From Winkia neuii (lineage in GTDB: Bacteria; Actinomycetota; Actinomycetes; Actinomycetales; Actinomycetaceae), in contig NZ_CP118946.1 in assembly GCF_029011175.1 (NCBI RefSeq), forward strand, positions 1,240,001 to 1,304,000: a stretch of DNA of 64,000 nucleotides, in the 5' to 3' direction. The notes under the pieces are model-generated. The model made no database searches and was not told the origin of the DNA. It was given only the letters and a program-made list of their open reading frames with translations. Shown piece after piece: positions 36,998 to 46,400 of the stretch (position 1 is its first letter; each line of letters starts with the position of its first letter). Position numbers and translations under genes: made by a program.

Positions 36998-37470
36998 GTC
37001 TCCTCCAGCTGTTTCATCTTCTTGTATACATTTTCAGGCACTAACGACGAAAAGTCGCCACCGAAACTCGCAATTTCCTTTACCGCGGAAGAAGAGACGC
37101 AGGTGTAGCGTGCCTCGGAGGGAAGTAGAAGAGTTTCAATGCCACCAATTTCTTTGTTGAGCCGGGCCTGCGTCACCTCGTTTTCTACGTCGACCATGCC
37201 GCGCACCCCCTTTATCAGCACCTCGGCCCCCAGCTGTTCGGCCGTGTGCACAATGAGGCCACTCGTACTAATCACGCTGACGTTGGGTATGTCGGCCACT
37301 GCCTGCGCAAAAAGTTCCACCCGCTCGTCGGTGCTGAACAGGGACTTCTTGGCGGTGTTATGAGCAATTGCCACGTACAGGTGATCAAATAGCGGCGCAG
37401 CTCGCCGAACCAGGTTTGTATGCCCCAGCGTGGGCGGGTCGAAAGAGCCTGGATATACTGCGGTACTCAT
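36979..37470 (-). CDS. coaD: Phosphopantetheine adenylyltransferase
   Basis: A 163-residue hexameric enzyme of coenzyme A synthesis that transfers AMP from ATP to 4'-phosphopantetheine. The nucleotidyltransferase motif YPGSFDPPTLGH is at the N-terminus, and IKGVRG and the C-terminal YTCVSSSAVKEIA are typical. It lies after rsmD, the common actinobacterial order. Confidence 0.97.
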   Translation of the reverse strand: MSTAVYPGSFDPPTLGHTNLVRRAAPLFDHLYVAIAHNTAKKSLFSTDERVELFAQAVADIPNVSVISTSGLIVHTAEQLGAEVLIKGVRGMVDVENEVTQARLNKEIGGIETLLLPSEARYTCVSSSAVKEIASFGGDFSSLVPENVYKKMKQLEETWPTRK

Positions 37471-37479
37471 AGGTACACC

Positions 37480-38058
37480 TTAACCGTTATCCGTCTCCTT
37501 TTGCGGCATTGGCGCGGTATCGGCGTAGTAAACGGTCGTGTCACCATAGTTCTTCTGAGTGATCAGATCTAGCCCTTCTGGAAGGGGCGGCTCACCGTCT
37601 CGCTTCGCCCTCTCTAATACCACGACGGCTGCCGGACGCAGCTTGGGAAGCAGACTTTCTAATAGTTGTCCGATCTGCTCGTTTGTCACGTCGTAGGGAG
37701 GGTCAATGAAAACTAGATCCCACATGTCCTCGTCATTTTCTAAAAACCCGGCGGCACTGGTGGGATATACCCGCGCGTTGGCTCTAAAGTCGGTAGCCCG
37801 CACGTTCTGGCGGATTAGGTCGCATGCCCGCTGAGACTTATCGACGAGGGCGGCCCTTAGAGCTCCCCTGGACAGCGCTTCTAGCCCTAACGCCCCGGTA
37901 CCTGCATAGAGGTCGAGGACGGTGACCCCCGCGAGCGCGTCGTAGTGTTCTAGTTTCGAAAAGATAGCTTCCCGAACTCGCTCCGAGGTGGGGCGGGTAC
38001 CTTTTTGAGGGACGGCTAGTTTGCGCCCTTTCGCGCTTCCTGCGATTATTCGGGTCAT
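37480..38058 (-). CDS. rsmD: 16S rRNA (guanine966-N2)-methyltransferase
   Basis: A 192-residue SAM-dependent methyltransferase that modifies G966 of 16S rRNA. The N-terminus TRIIAGSAKGRKL, the SAM-binding DLYAGTGALGLEALSRG and the catalytic FIDPPYD (DPPY motif) are all present. It starts two bases from the recG stop and is followed by coaD. Confidence 0.96.
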   Translation of the reverse strand: MTRIIAGSAKGRKLAVPQKGTRPTSERVREAIFSKLEHYDALAGVTVLDLYAGTGALGLEALSRGALRAALVDKSQRACDLIRQNVRATDFRANARVYPTSAAGFLENDEDMWDLVFIDPPYDVTNEQIGQLLESLLPKLRPAAVVVLERAKRDGEPPLPEGLDLITQKNYGDTTVYYADTAPMPQKETDNG

Positions 38059-38060
38059 CG

Positions 38061-40178
38061 TTAGTTCTTCTCCAAAAATGCCATGTTCTCGAGCTGGGCC
38101 TTTATTGCAGCTGCAAGATTCGGATATTTAGCCAAGGTAGGGTCTGATTCTATTAGTACTTTGGCGTTACTTCGAGCCTCCTCAATCACATCGGTATCTT
38201 TTATCACGTCTAGGAATTTCAGTGAGCTGGTTGCTCCGGACTGGGCTGCTCCCAGCACGTTGCCGGATGAACGCAGAGAGAGGTCGTATTCAGAGAGTTT
38301 GAATCCGTCGGTTGTAGAGGCGAAGGCTTCTAGCCGCTGGCCCGCCAGTGACTGTGGCTGCGCGCCGGTAACCGCCATGCAAACGGCAGCCTTGTTTCCG
38401 CGCCCCACGCGTCCGCGTAGCTGGTGAAGCTGCGACAAGCCGAAACGGTCTGCGTCGAGGATGACCATCATAGTGGCATCGGGAACGTCTACTCCCACTT
38501 CAATCACGGTGGTGGACACTAGCAGCCCTACTTTCCCGGCAGTGAAAGATTCCATGACTGCATCTTTTTTGGGACCGGACATCTTTCCGTGCAAGCTGGC
38601 AGCCGGAATGTCCTTGAGGGAGGGATTCTGCCCCAAGTCCGCTATTGTTTGGGTAACTGAGGCTATCTCGTCGTCACTTTCAATCGACGGGCAGACTACA
38701 AAGACTCTGCCCCCCTTATTGATTTCTTCTCTGCTGCGCTGCCACAGTCGTTCCATCCACACTGAGTTCTGCTTGGGCACTACGAACGTCTGCACGGGCT
38801 TACGCCCCTTTGGAAGCTCCTTTATTGTGGTCACGTCCAGGTCGCCAAAAACGGTCATTGCGAGTGTCCTGGGTATGGGCGTGGCGGTAGTGACCAGCAT
38901 GTGCGGGCTAGTCAGCGCGCTCGCGCGGATTTTGTCGCGTTGTTCCACTCCGAAGCGGTGTTGTTCGTCCACTACTGCTAGTCCCAGGTAAGGCAGTTGC
39001 ACGCCCTCGGATAGTAGGGCGTGAGTGCCCACGACTATGGCCGGTTCCGATGATGCAAGGCGGGCCAGCACTTCGCGTTTTCTTGCCGTCTTCATGTTTC
39101 CGGTCAAGAGGAACACCGGCACTCCCCCGCCGGCAGGGCCCACTAGTTCGTCCTCAGCTAGCGTCCCGAGGGTGGAACGCAATGAGGCATAATGCTGTTC
39201 TGCCAAGATCTCTGTGGGGGCAAGAAGAGCAGCTTGATAGCTATTCTCGACCGCGGTGACCATCGCCAGCAGAGCCACGATCGTCTTTCCTGATCCCACG
39301 TCACCTTGGACGAGTCTAGACATGGCCACCCCCTGGCCCATGTCTTTATCTATCTGCTTCAGGGCATTCCTTTGTCCCTCCGTGAGAGTAAATGGCAGTG
39401 ATTGCTCAAGCTTTTCCCGCAGCCCACCACGGTGGCGCGCGCACTTGGGGGCTTTCCCAGCTCGCGACTTCGCCCTCATCTGCAAAAGCGCGGTCTGAGT
39501 CAGCATGGCCTCTTCGTAGCGCATCTGTTCCGTCGCTGCTTCCACGTCGCTATCAGTCGCGGGTAGGTGCAGCTTCTTTATGGCCTCGAAGCGGACAAAT
39601 GGGGTATGGCTGCCCGGCGGAATAAGATCCGGGTACGAGGCAGGATCTATAGTCCCCAATATCATCTTCACTGCTTCAATAATCTGTTCATTCTTCAGCT
39701 TTGCAGTGGTGTGATAAATCGGGATCGGAGTTTCCTGGTCGAATGCGGCCAGTTGCTCGTCGTCATCTAACACATAGCTCGGATAGGTCAGCTGCAACTG
39801 ATTGCGGTACACGCTGACTTTCCCTGAGAAAAAGCCAGTTGCGCCCTCCTTCAAGCGGCGCTGGTGCCCGCTGAGGGCGCGCACATGCCGCCCAAAAAAA
39901 GTTAGGCCGATGGTGGAAGTACCATCAGTTACCTGCACGTTCAATATTGCCCGGCCGCTGCGGGCTTTACGAGATAGAGCCGATATCACTTTCCCGTACA
40001 CTGTCACGTCCGCGCCCACTTCCAGCGTGGCCATGGCCCTCAGTTCGCCTTTGTGCTGATACCTGAACGGAAAATGCGCCAGGACCTGCCCGGCAGTTTC
40101 AATATTTAGCTTTACGAATTTCTTCACCAGGGCATCAGCGAAGATTCGGTTTAGCGGCGTCTGCGCGGTGACCGTCAC
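38061..40178 (-). CDS. recG: ATP-dependent DNA helicase RecG
   Basis: A 705-residue branch-migration helicase for stalled forks and recombination. It has the N-terminal wedge/OB region (about 60-140), Walker A GDVGSGKT, the DEQH box VVDEQHRFGVEQ, TATPIPRTLA, and the C-terminal RGRVGRG motif VI. The length is normal. Its start overlaps the upstream FakA-like gene by four bases (ATGA), suggesting coupling. Confidence 0.96.
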   Translation of the reverse strand: MTVTAQTPLNRIFADALVKKFVKLNIETAGQVLAHFPFRYQHKGELRAMATLEVGADVTVYGKVISALSRKARSGRAILNVQVTDGTSTIGLTFFGRHVRALSGHQRRLKEGATGFFSGKVSVYRNQLQLTYPSYVLDDDEQLAAFDQETPIPIYHTTAKLKNEQIIEAVKMILGTIDPASYPDLIPPGSHTPFVRFEAIKKLHLPATDSDVEAATEQMRYEEAMLTQTALLQMRAKSRAGKAPKCARHRGGLREKLEQSLPFTLTEGQRNALKQIDKDMGQGVAMSRLVQGDVGSGKTIVALLAMVTAVENSYQAALLAPTEILAEQHYASLRSTLGTLAEDELVGPAGGGVPVFLLTGNMKTARKREVLARLASSEPAIVVGTHALLSEGVQLPYLGLAVVDEQHRFGVEQRDKIRASALTSPHMLVTTATPIPRTLAMTVFGDLDVTTIKELPKGRKPVQTFVVPKQNSVWMERLWQRSREEINKGGRVFVVCPSIESDDEIASVTQTIADLGQNPSLKDIPAASLHGKMSGPKKDAVMESFTAGKVGLLVSTTVIEVGVDVPDATMMVILDADRFGLSQLHQLRGRVGRGNKAAVCMAVTGAQPQSLAGQRLEAFASTTDGFKLSEYDLSLRSSGNVLGAAQSGATSSLKFLDVIKDTDVIEEARSNAKVLIESDPTLAKYPNLAAAIKAQLENMAFLEKN

Positions 40179-41608
40179 TGAATGCCTCCAATCAGGGACT
40201 GCCCTGCCTGCCCACCGTAGATTATCTGCAGGTCCGTTCCTAATGCCGCCTCATAGTTAGCGATCTCGATAGGACCGTCCTTACTGGCTGCCAAGAGGCG
40301 CAAAGGGCGGGTTGTATCCACCTGCACTTCTTCCAATTCCGAGGTCGACCATGAGGGCGGCAGGGAAGCTACCGTGTCGGCTACAACCGCCTCTAAATCC
40401 GCGAGCGAGCGGGCCTGCGGGGAACTTCCCGCTTCCAAGAAGGACAACACGTCAAGATCATTGCGCACCCCGGCCACGTGTACCCGTTCATCGTTGCGGG
40501 CCCGGCTCGCCGCAAATTCGCGGGCCCTGGCAGATCCACACAGATAGGTAACCGCGGCGGCTCCACCGGCTAGCGCGGTCAATTCTGCCCTAGCTAAAGC
40601 GTGCGTCGAGGAGGCGTTAAGCACCACCGTTGCACCCGCCTTGGCAACTTGCTGAGCGATACCGGGGGCCTCTATGCATGCCACGAACGCCATCCTTAGC
40701 TGGGTGAGCGAGTTGGGCCGGAGCTGAATAACGTTCGAGGCAGTCTCCACCCCGCGCCGTCGTTGCAGGTAGCGGATTGTAACGTCGGCGGTTTGCACGT
40801 CAAGGGGCACTAGCGCACTGGAATGCCATACCGCAGAGCGCATAATCGATTCGCCCAGTAGCTCCTCCGGCGCACTCCATGCCGCTTTGCCACCGTAACC
40901 ATCTATCCGTGCCCGCGTATCCTGCAACGCCTTTGGACTCACGTCAGACCAGGCAGCGCTTGTCTCAAAAATATCGAGTGAATCCGCCAGCGTAGTCTTG
41001 GCCAAGCGGGCCGCCACCGGGTCCTCCGGAAGGGTGTCAGAGCGAATATCGTCACTGTAGACCTTGGACAGTTCTGCGGCTACAACTGCTGCCAACGCTT
41101 CACCGGGATCGGCAAACTCTTCTACAGGATAGAGCAATGTCAGCGCCAGAAGAAACACCACCTGGTCAATGCTCAAATAGTCATCGCGATCCTCGAGTGA
41201 CTCGCAGATCTGCCCAATCCACGAGGGCGTAGACACATTCGCAAGCGAGTCCGTTACGCCCTCGAAAAAATGCAGTAGGAAATCCGCAAAATCCACGGGC
41301 CGTAGCACTCGCGGTAGGTTCACGCTCGCTCTCTGCATACCTGCGGCAATAGCTACCCCTAGGCGCCCTTCCGCAAAAGATGCGCAGGCGGCAGCAAATT
41401 CCGCTCCCCACCAAGACACGTCTGCTTCAGCAGGCAGTTGCGATACGGCCTCATATGCGCCTCCTAACGAAGCAACTGCCTGAGCCGTCCCCAGAGCGCG
41501 CGAAAACTCGGGCTGCTCCATCCGCTCCTTGAGTCCGCCTAACACACGCTGCCATAGCGCGCGTAAAGCCGGCCCATCGATCTGCGTCTGCCCACTTATT
41601 TGAAACAC
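40175..41608 (-). CDS. FakA/YloV-like protein lacking the DAK2 kinase motif
   Basis: A 477-residue protein occupying the place between rpmB and recG that a DAK2-domain protein (fatty acid kinase FakA/YloV) normally holds. The C-terminal end, LGTDLQIIYGGQAGQSLIGGIQ in part, matches the FakA C-terminus (GGQP followed by a final hydrophobic strand), and the start (IDGPALRALWQRVL) fits the first DAK2 helix. The metal/ATP motif DGDTGTN and its preceding NVFPVPD are not found anywhere, and the ARGNSG-like segment reads EGRLGVAI. It therefore looks like a non-catalytic paralogue, about 50 residues shorter than usual. Identity rests on position and end similarity, so it is moderate. Confidence 0.7.
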   Translation of the reverse strand: MFQISGQTQIDGPALRALWQRVLGGLKERMEQPEFSRALGTAQAVASLGGAYEAVSQLPAEADVSWWGAEFAAACASFAEGRLGVAIAAGMQRASVNLPRVLRPVDFADFLLHFFEGVTDSLANVSTPSWIGQICESLEDRDDYLSIDQVVFLLALTLLYPVEEFADPGEALAAVVAAELSKVYSDDIRSDTLPEDPVAARLAKTTLADSLDIFETSAAWSDVSPKALQDTRARIDGYGGKAAWSAPEELLGESIMRSAVWHSSALVPLDVQTADVTIRYLQRRRGVETASNVIQLRPNSLTQLRMAFVACIEAPGIAQQVAKAGATVVLNASSTHALARAELTALAGGAAAVTYLCGSARAREFAASRARNDERVHVAGVRNDLDVLSFLEAGSSPQARSLADLEAVVADTVASLPPSWSTSELEEVQVDTTRPLRLLAASKDGPIEIANYEAALGTDLQIIYGGQAGQSLIGGIQ

Positions 41609-41795
41609 ACCTTAAGTATTGCAAAAGCTGGGGCCTCACGAGGGTTACATCGCACCAGAAGACACTCCGACGTGAAACAGGCGACAAATGACCGCGGAGG
41701 TTTGGAGGCAGCAGTAAAATCAGTTATTCTAGACAAGTTGCTAAAAGCTTTAGCGAACTTTTTCCACTGTCGGCCATTAATTGTAAGGAGAAACC

Positions 41796-41981
41796 GTGGC
41801 TGCTACCTGCGAAATCTGCGGCAAGGGACCCGGCTTCGGGAAGTCCGTTTCGCACTCTCACGTGCGCACCAACCGCCGTTGGAACCCGAACATTCAGCGC
41901 GTGCGCGCCGTTGTGAACGGTACCCCGAAACGCATCAACGTATGCACCAAGTGCATCAAGTCTGATCGCGTTCCGCGCTAA
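41796..41981 (+). CDS. rpmB: 50S ribosomal protein L28 (bL28)
   Basis: A 61-residue ribosomal protein. The N-terminal CEICGKGP and later CTKCIKS keep both CxxC pairs, so this is the zinc-binding form. SHSHVRTNRRWNPNIQ is typical. GTG 41796 is supported by AAGGAG five bases upstream. It is divergent from the FakA-like/recG group, with 187 bases between them. Confidence 0.97.
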   Translation: MAATCEICGKGPGFGKSVSHSHVRTNRRWNPNIQRVRAVVNGTPKRINVCTKCIKSDRVPR

Positions 41982-41997
41982 GACACTTTAATATTCA

Positions 41998-42027
41998 TTT
42001 TGGGCCGCGCCTGCGTGCGGCCCAAAA
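41998..42027 (+). terminator. Putative terminator after rpmB
   Basis: Stem TTTTGGGCCGC/GCGGCCCAAAA (arms 41998-42008 and 42017-42027) with an eight-base loop, just past the rpmB stop. The downstream sequence is AT-rich but lacks a strong T run. Confidence 0.7.
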
Positions 42028-42069
42028 AGTGTTTAAGCTAGTTCCAATAACTCCGACTAAAGGACCAAA

Positions 42070-43071
42070 ATGGAACTAAGTGAATTCGTATCTTCCCTCC
42101 CCAAAGTGGAATTACACGTACACATCGAGGGAACTCTAGAACCCGAACTAAAATTCGCTCTGGCCGAGCGAAACGGAATAACGCTTGATCAACAAACCCC
42201 ACAGCAAGTCCGTGACTCCTACGATTTCACCGACTTGCCGTCATTCTTAGCCGCCTATTACGACGGCATGGACGTCCTGCGCACCGAAGCAGACTTTTAT
42301 GACCTCGCCACCGCCTACCTAACCAAGGCAGCTTCCCAGAATGTTCGCTACGTGGAAATGTTCTTTGACCCGCAGGCACACACCAGCCGCGGAATTTCTT
42401 TCCACACCGTAATCAGTGGCATCCGCCGCGCACAGATAGACGCTGAAGCAAACCTGGGCATCGTAAGCACCTTGATTATGTGTTTTCTTCGGGATTTCCA
42501 ACCCGAATATGCCATGGCGACCCTGCTGGAATCCCTACCCTACGCGCACTGGATCATGGGGGTCGGACTGGATTCTGACGAAAACGGCAATCCTCCGGCA
42601 AACTTTGAGGCCGTCTTTGCCCGCGCCCGCAAAGACGGTTACCTGCTTACCTGCCACTGCGATGTGGACATCCCTCACTCCATTGAACACATTGGCCAGG
42701 CTATTAACCAGATTGGGACTGCCAGGATCGACCACGGCACCAACATTGTCGAAGACGAATCGCTCGTAAAATACGTTGCCAAGGCCGGTATTGGCCTTAC
42801 CTCCTGCCCCATCTCTAATTCTTGGATTTCAGAGGGCGGAAAGGTTGCCGAGATCAAACAGCTAGTAGGTCAGGGCGTGCGCGTAAGCATCAATTCAGAC
42901 GACCCGGCATACTTCGGCGGTTACATCGGGGAAAACTTCCAATACCTCTTGGAGGCAGGGGTTGACAAGCAGTTCCTGATCGAGCGTTGTAAGGATGCCG
43001 TAGCAATGTCGTGGGCCTCCCCTACCTTGAAGCGGCAGCTTCTACAGGAGATAGCTGAGCTGGAGTATTAG
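42070..43071 (+). CDS. Adenine/adenosine deaminase-like amidohydrolase with altered catalytic motif
   Basis: A 333-residue protein of the adenosine deaminase superfamily. The metal-binding HVH (VELHVHIEGTLEPEL) is near residue 17, the FFDPQAHTSRG block resembles the adenine deaminase branch, IDHG supplies a catalytic His, and SINSDDPAYFGGY supplies the metal-binding Asp. In place of the usual HAGEEG, which provides a metal His and the proton-shuttling Glu, it reads HCDVD. The metal ligands are kept but the Glu is not at its usual place, so the substrate or chemistry may differ. ATG 42070 has a weak AAAGGACC ribosome site. It runs toward the DoxX-like gene and overlaps it by four bases. Confidence 0.8.
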   Translation: MELSEFVSSLPKVELHVHIEGTLEPELKFALAERNGITLDQQTPQQVRDSYDFTDLPSFLAAYYDGMDVLRTEADFYDLATAYLTKAASQNVRYVEMFFDPQAHTSRGISFHTVISGIRRAQIDAEANLGIVSTLIMCFLRDFQPEYAMATLLESLPYAHWIMGVGLDSDENGNPPANFEAVFARARKDGYLLTCHCDVDIPHSIEHIGQAINQIGTARIDHGTNIVEDESLVKYVAKAGIGLTSCPISNSWISEGGKVAEIKQLVGQGVRVSINSDDPAYFGGYIGENFQYLLEAGVDKQFLIERCKDAVAMSWASPTLKRQLLQEIAELEY

Positions 43072-43421
43072 TTTCCCTTGTAGGCTTCCAAGGCAGCCTT
43101 GATCATGGGGATCTGCAGTGGCAGCCGCCCGATAGAGATCACTTGCTTCTGCCAAGGTTCGTTGCGCCAGTCCCAAGCCATCTGGAAGTTTGCCGGCCAT
43201 ACGCCCGCAAGCACCCCGGCTGACAAAAGACCGGCAGCCTTGCGAGTCTTTGGATGCATGAGTCCAGCAGCGCAGGCTAGCTCCAAGACGCCAGAGGCGT
43301 AAGTCCAGAATCGTTTATCACCGGGAATGAAATCCGGGATAATACCATCAAATACTTCCGGTTTTACGAAATGCATGGTGCCTACTGGGATAAAAACAAA
43401 CGGTAAATGACTAGCCTTCAT
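43068..43421 (-). CDS. DoxX-like small membrane protein
   Basis: A 117-residue protein with about four hydrophobic stretches, similar in pattern to the DoxX-like family (FVFIPVGTMHFVKPEVFDGI; SGVLELACAAGLMHP). The family's biochemical role is poorly defined. ATG 43421 has no ribosome site, but a TATAAAAT element ends about seven bases before it, as for a leaderless mRNA; a TTG seven codons earlier is an alternative start. It converges on the deaminase gene and their stops overlap. Confidence 0.7.
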   Translation of the reverse strand: MKASHLPFVFIPVGTMHFVKPEVFDGIIPDFIPGDKRFWTYASGVLELACAAGLMHPKTRKAAGLLSAGVLAGVWPANFQMAWDWRNEPWQKQVISIGRLPLQIPMIKAALEAYKGN

Positions 43422-43449
43422 GGCAGATATTTTATACCCCAACGTACAA

Positions 43450-43480
43450 AAAAGCGGTGAGGCAAGGCCTCACCGCTTTT
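43450..43480 (-). terminator. Terminator of the alkaline phosphatase gene
   Basis: Fourteen-base-pair stem AAAAGCGGTGAGGC and complement (arms 43450-43463 and 43467-43480), three-base loop, ending in TTTTTT on the minus strand, 16 bases past the phosphatase stop. Confidence 0.93.
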
Positions 43481-43495
43481 GTGTTCTAGTAGCAG

Positions 43496-46400
43496 TTACA
43501 TATTCTTCTTATACCGCATTGCGCCTACACCTGCGGCAACAGCCCCACCAGCAATCAGTAGCAGCGAGATGGCAGGCACGCCGGTACGTGCCAGAGAACT
43601 TGTGGAGGAGTTCCCCGCCTTACCAGAGGCGGCAGTGGTCTTACCCTTGTCACCTTCCGCCGGCTTAGATTCCGTAGAGTGGTCCTTGTCGGAGCCAGGC
43701 TCTGCGCTCGGCTCAGTAGGCTCAGTAGGCTCAGTAGGCTGACTCGGTTCAGAGGGCTTCGCATCCTTGTTTTCTGGGAGTGCATTCAGCACAGTGAAGA
43801 ACAGGTCTGTCTGGTCAGTGCGTCCGATAACGTTCTGGGCGCCGGGACCAGAAGCTGCAATTCGCAACTGGGAGCCGGTGTGGTTTTGTCCGCCCAGAGC
43901 GTCCTCACCATTGGTAGGCGCGTTGGCGTAGTTGATTACCATCGGAGCACCATCAGCAGTTAGCAGCCTCGTGGTTAGACCCGCGGTGCGGTCTTGGTCG
44001 CTAGTGATCTGGCTGGTGTGTGCGTGATCTGCAGTGGCAACGATCAAGGTGGGTTCGCCCGACTGGCTTACCCACTTCTGGGCAGCCTGAATAGCCTGGT
44101 CCAGATCGTCCAGTTCACCAATCTGCCCACAAGCATCCGCATCGTGGTCGGACTTGTCGATCGAGGCGCCCTCTACCTGCATGAAGAAGCCGTTCTTATT
44201 CTGCAGAAGATCCATAGCCTTAGTGGTCATCGCCGCCAAAGTGGGCACCGAATCACTGCGCTCCGGATTTACCTGGCAGGCCTTCGCTTCGCCCTCGGCC
44301 CCATCAGCGGTAGGGGTAGTGCGCAGGAATTGGCGTGGCATGTTGCCTTCAGAGAATAGCCCCAAAACCGGAGCATCCTGGTCAGCTTTCTTTACCGACT
44401 CCAGTCCTGCCGCATCAGTGACCACGGTGTACCCGTTTGCCTTGGCATTGTCTAGCACAGACTTGCCCTTAGTCCACTGGGTAGAGCCGCCAAACTTTCC
44501 GGATACCTGCACCTTCTGGGCGAAGGCCTTCGCTCCGCCGCCCAAAGTGACATCGGCGCGCACATCAACGAGCTGCTCTGCGATGGATCCCAGTCCCCCA
44601 TTCTCGCGGAACTGCTTCTTGAACTTCTCGCCCTGGCAAGCCTGCTTGTTCTTGTCCATCTCGGGGCCGTAGCACTTCCGGTTGAGGGCGTGAGTAGCAG
44701 CCCCCGCAGGAGTAGCATCTTCAATCTCGGCTGTGGAAACGTTGCCGGTCTTCATACCGCGAGCCTTCGCGTTCTCGAGAAGGTTAGGAACAGGCTTGCC
44801 CAACATGTCAACGCCAATGGCTCCGTTGTAGGTCTTAGTGCCGGTATTCCAAGCAGTAGAAGAGGCCGCAGAGTCGGTTACATAGTTAGGTTTACCGGTT
44901 TGAGGATTGAGCGAGAAGTGCGTGTAAGACCCGGTGTACTTCAGATTGTCTAGTCCTGGCAGACGCCCGTTGGCGCCGTACAGGTAGTTGCGAGCAGAAG
45001 TGATCTCGCTGTCGCCCATGCCATCGCCAATGAAGACAATGACGTTCTTCGCCTTGTCAGTTGACCGGCCTGGCCCGGACTCGCCATACTGGGCGCATTC
45101 GCCCGGTTTCGGGGCAACTACCTTGCCGTCCTTATCTATCTTGTAGCACGTATCCTGCACATTCTGGGCCTCTGCAGGTTTCTTCACCAGGTCATTGGCA
45201 GCGCCCTGTTCACCTAGACCAAGAGCGTTCTTGATAGTAAAGAATGTGTCAGTCTGATCTGTTTGACCAATGACGTTTTCCTCACCGGGACCGTAGGCGC
45301 CAATGCGGAGCTGGGCTCCGGTGTGTTGCATTGACGAATCAGTAGTCGGCTGCGTTCCGTAGGCCACAGTCATAGTCGAGCCTTCCTCCGTGCGCAAGCG
45401 CGTTGCGAAGGCTACCGAATCCTCGCCATCAGGCACTACCTGGCTGGTGTGAGAGTGATCTGCAGTGACTACCACCAGGGTGTTTCCGTCAGCCTTAGCA
45501 AAGTCCAAGGCAACCTTGGTGGCCTCGTCGAGGCGGCCGGTTTCGCCAATTTGCCCGCAAGCATCAGCGGCGTGATCGCGCTTGTCGATGGATGCGGACT
45601 CTACCTGTAGGAAAAATCCCTTGTCAGAGTCCGGCTTGTCCAGCAGGTCAATGGCCTTTTCGGTCATTGCCTTCAGTTCTGGTTCGGAACCAATTTCCTG
45701 CTTTTTACAGGTTTGCGGTTCTGCGGTGGCTCCACCTTTCACGGCCTCGGAAGGGGCAAAGGTAGTTTCCATGTTTCCGGGGCTAAATAGGCCAAGCACC
45801 GGATTTTGTTGATTCGCTTCAGAGATCTTTTCCAGGTCCTCGGCGGTTTCGGCTACCTGGAAGCCGTTGTCCTTGGCATTTTCGAGGACGGATTTACCGG
45901 CCTTCCATTTGGTGTCATACTTAGCTTCACCCTTTAGGAAGGGATTGGTGTTTCCAGAATCTTTGGCAACAACCGAATCGAAATACTTGCGGCCGCCACC
46001 CATGGTGACGTCGGCGCGAGTATCGATTAGCTGTTCAGAAATTGACCCGATCCCGCCATTTTCGCGCAAGTCCTCGCCCTTAGCAGGCTTGGGTCCAGTC
46101 GGAGAGTAGTAGGACCGGTCGGTGGCGTGGGCGCCCATTACTGCAGGAGTTGCGTCCTGAATCTCGGCAGTAGAGACGTTGCCTGTGCGCATGCCAGCGT
46201 TCTTGGCAACTTCCAACAGGTTCTCTTGGGGTTTGCCTTTTAGGTCGACTCCGATGGCACCGTTGTAAGTCTTGGTACCGGTAGACCAGGCAGTGCCTGA
46301 TGCAGCCGAATCCGTAACGTAGTTAAAAGAACCGTCTTTATTAATCGAGTGGTGAGTGTATAGGCCATCCGAAGTCAGCTCGTCAAGCCCCTCAAAGCGG

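Noticed and set aside
43700-43745. CRISPR-like repeat
   Set aside because: Only three 9-base units without spacers, within a coding region for a Pro/Thr/Glu stalk.
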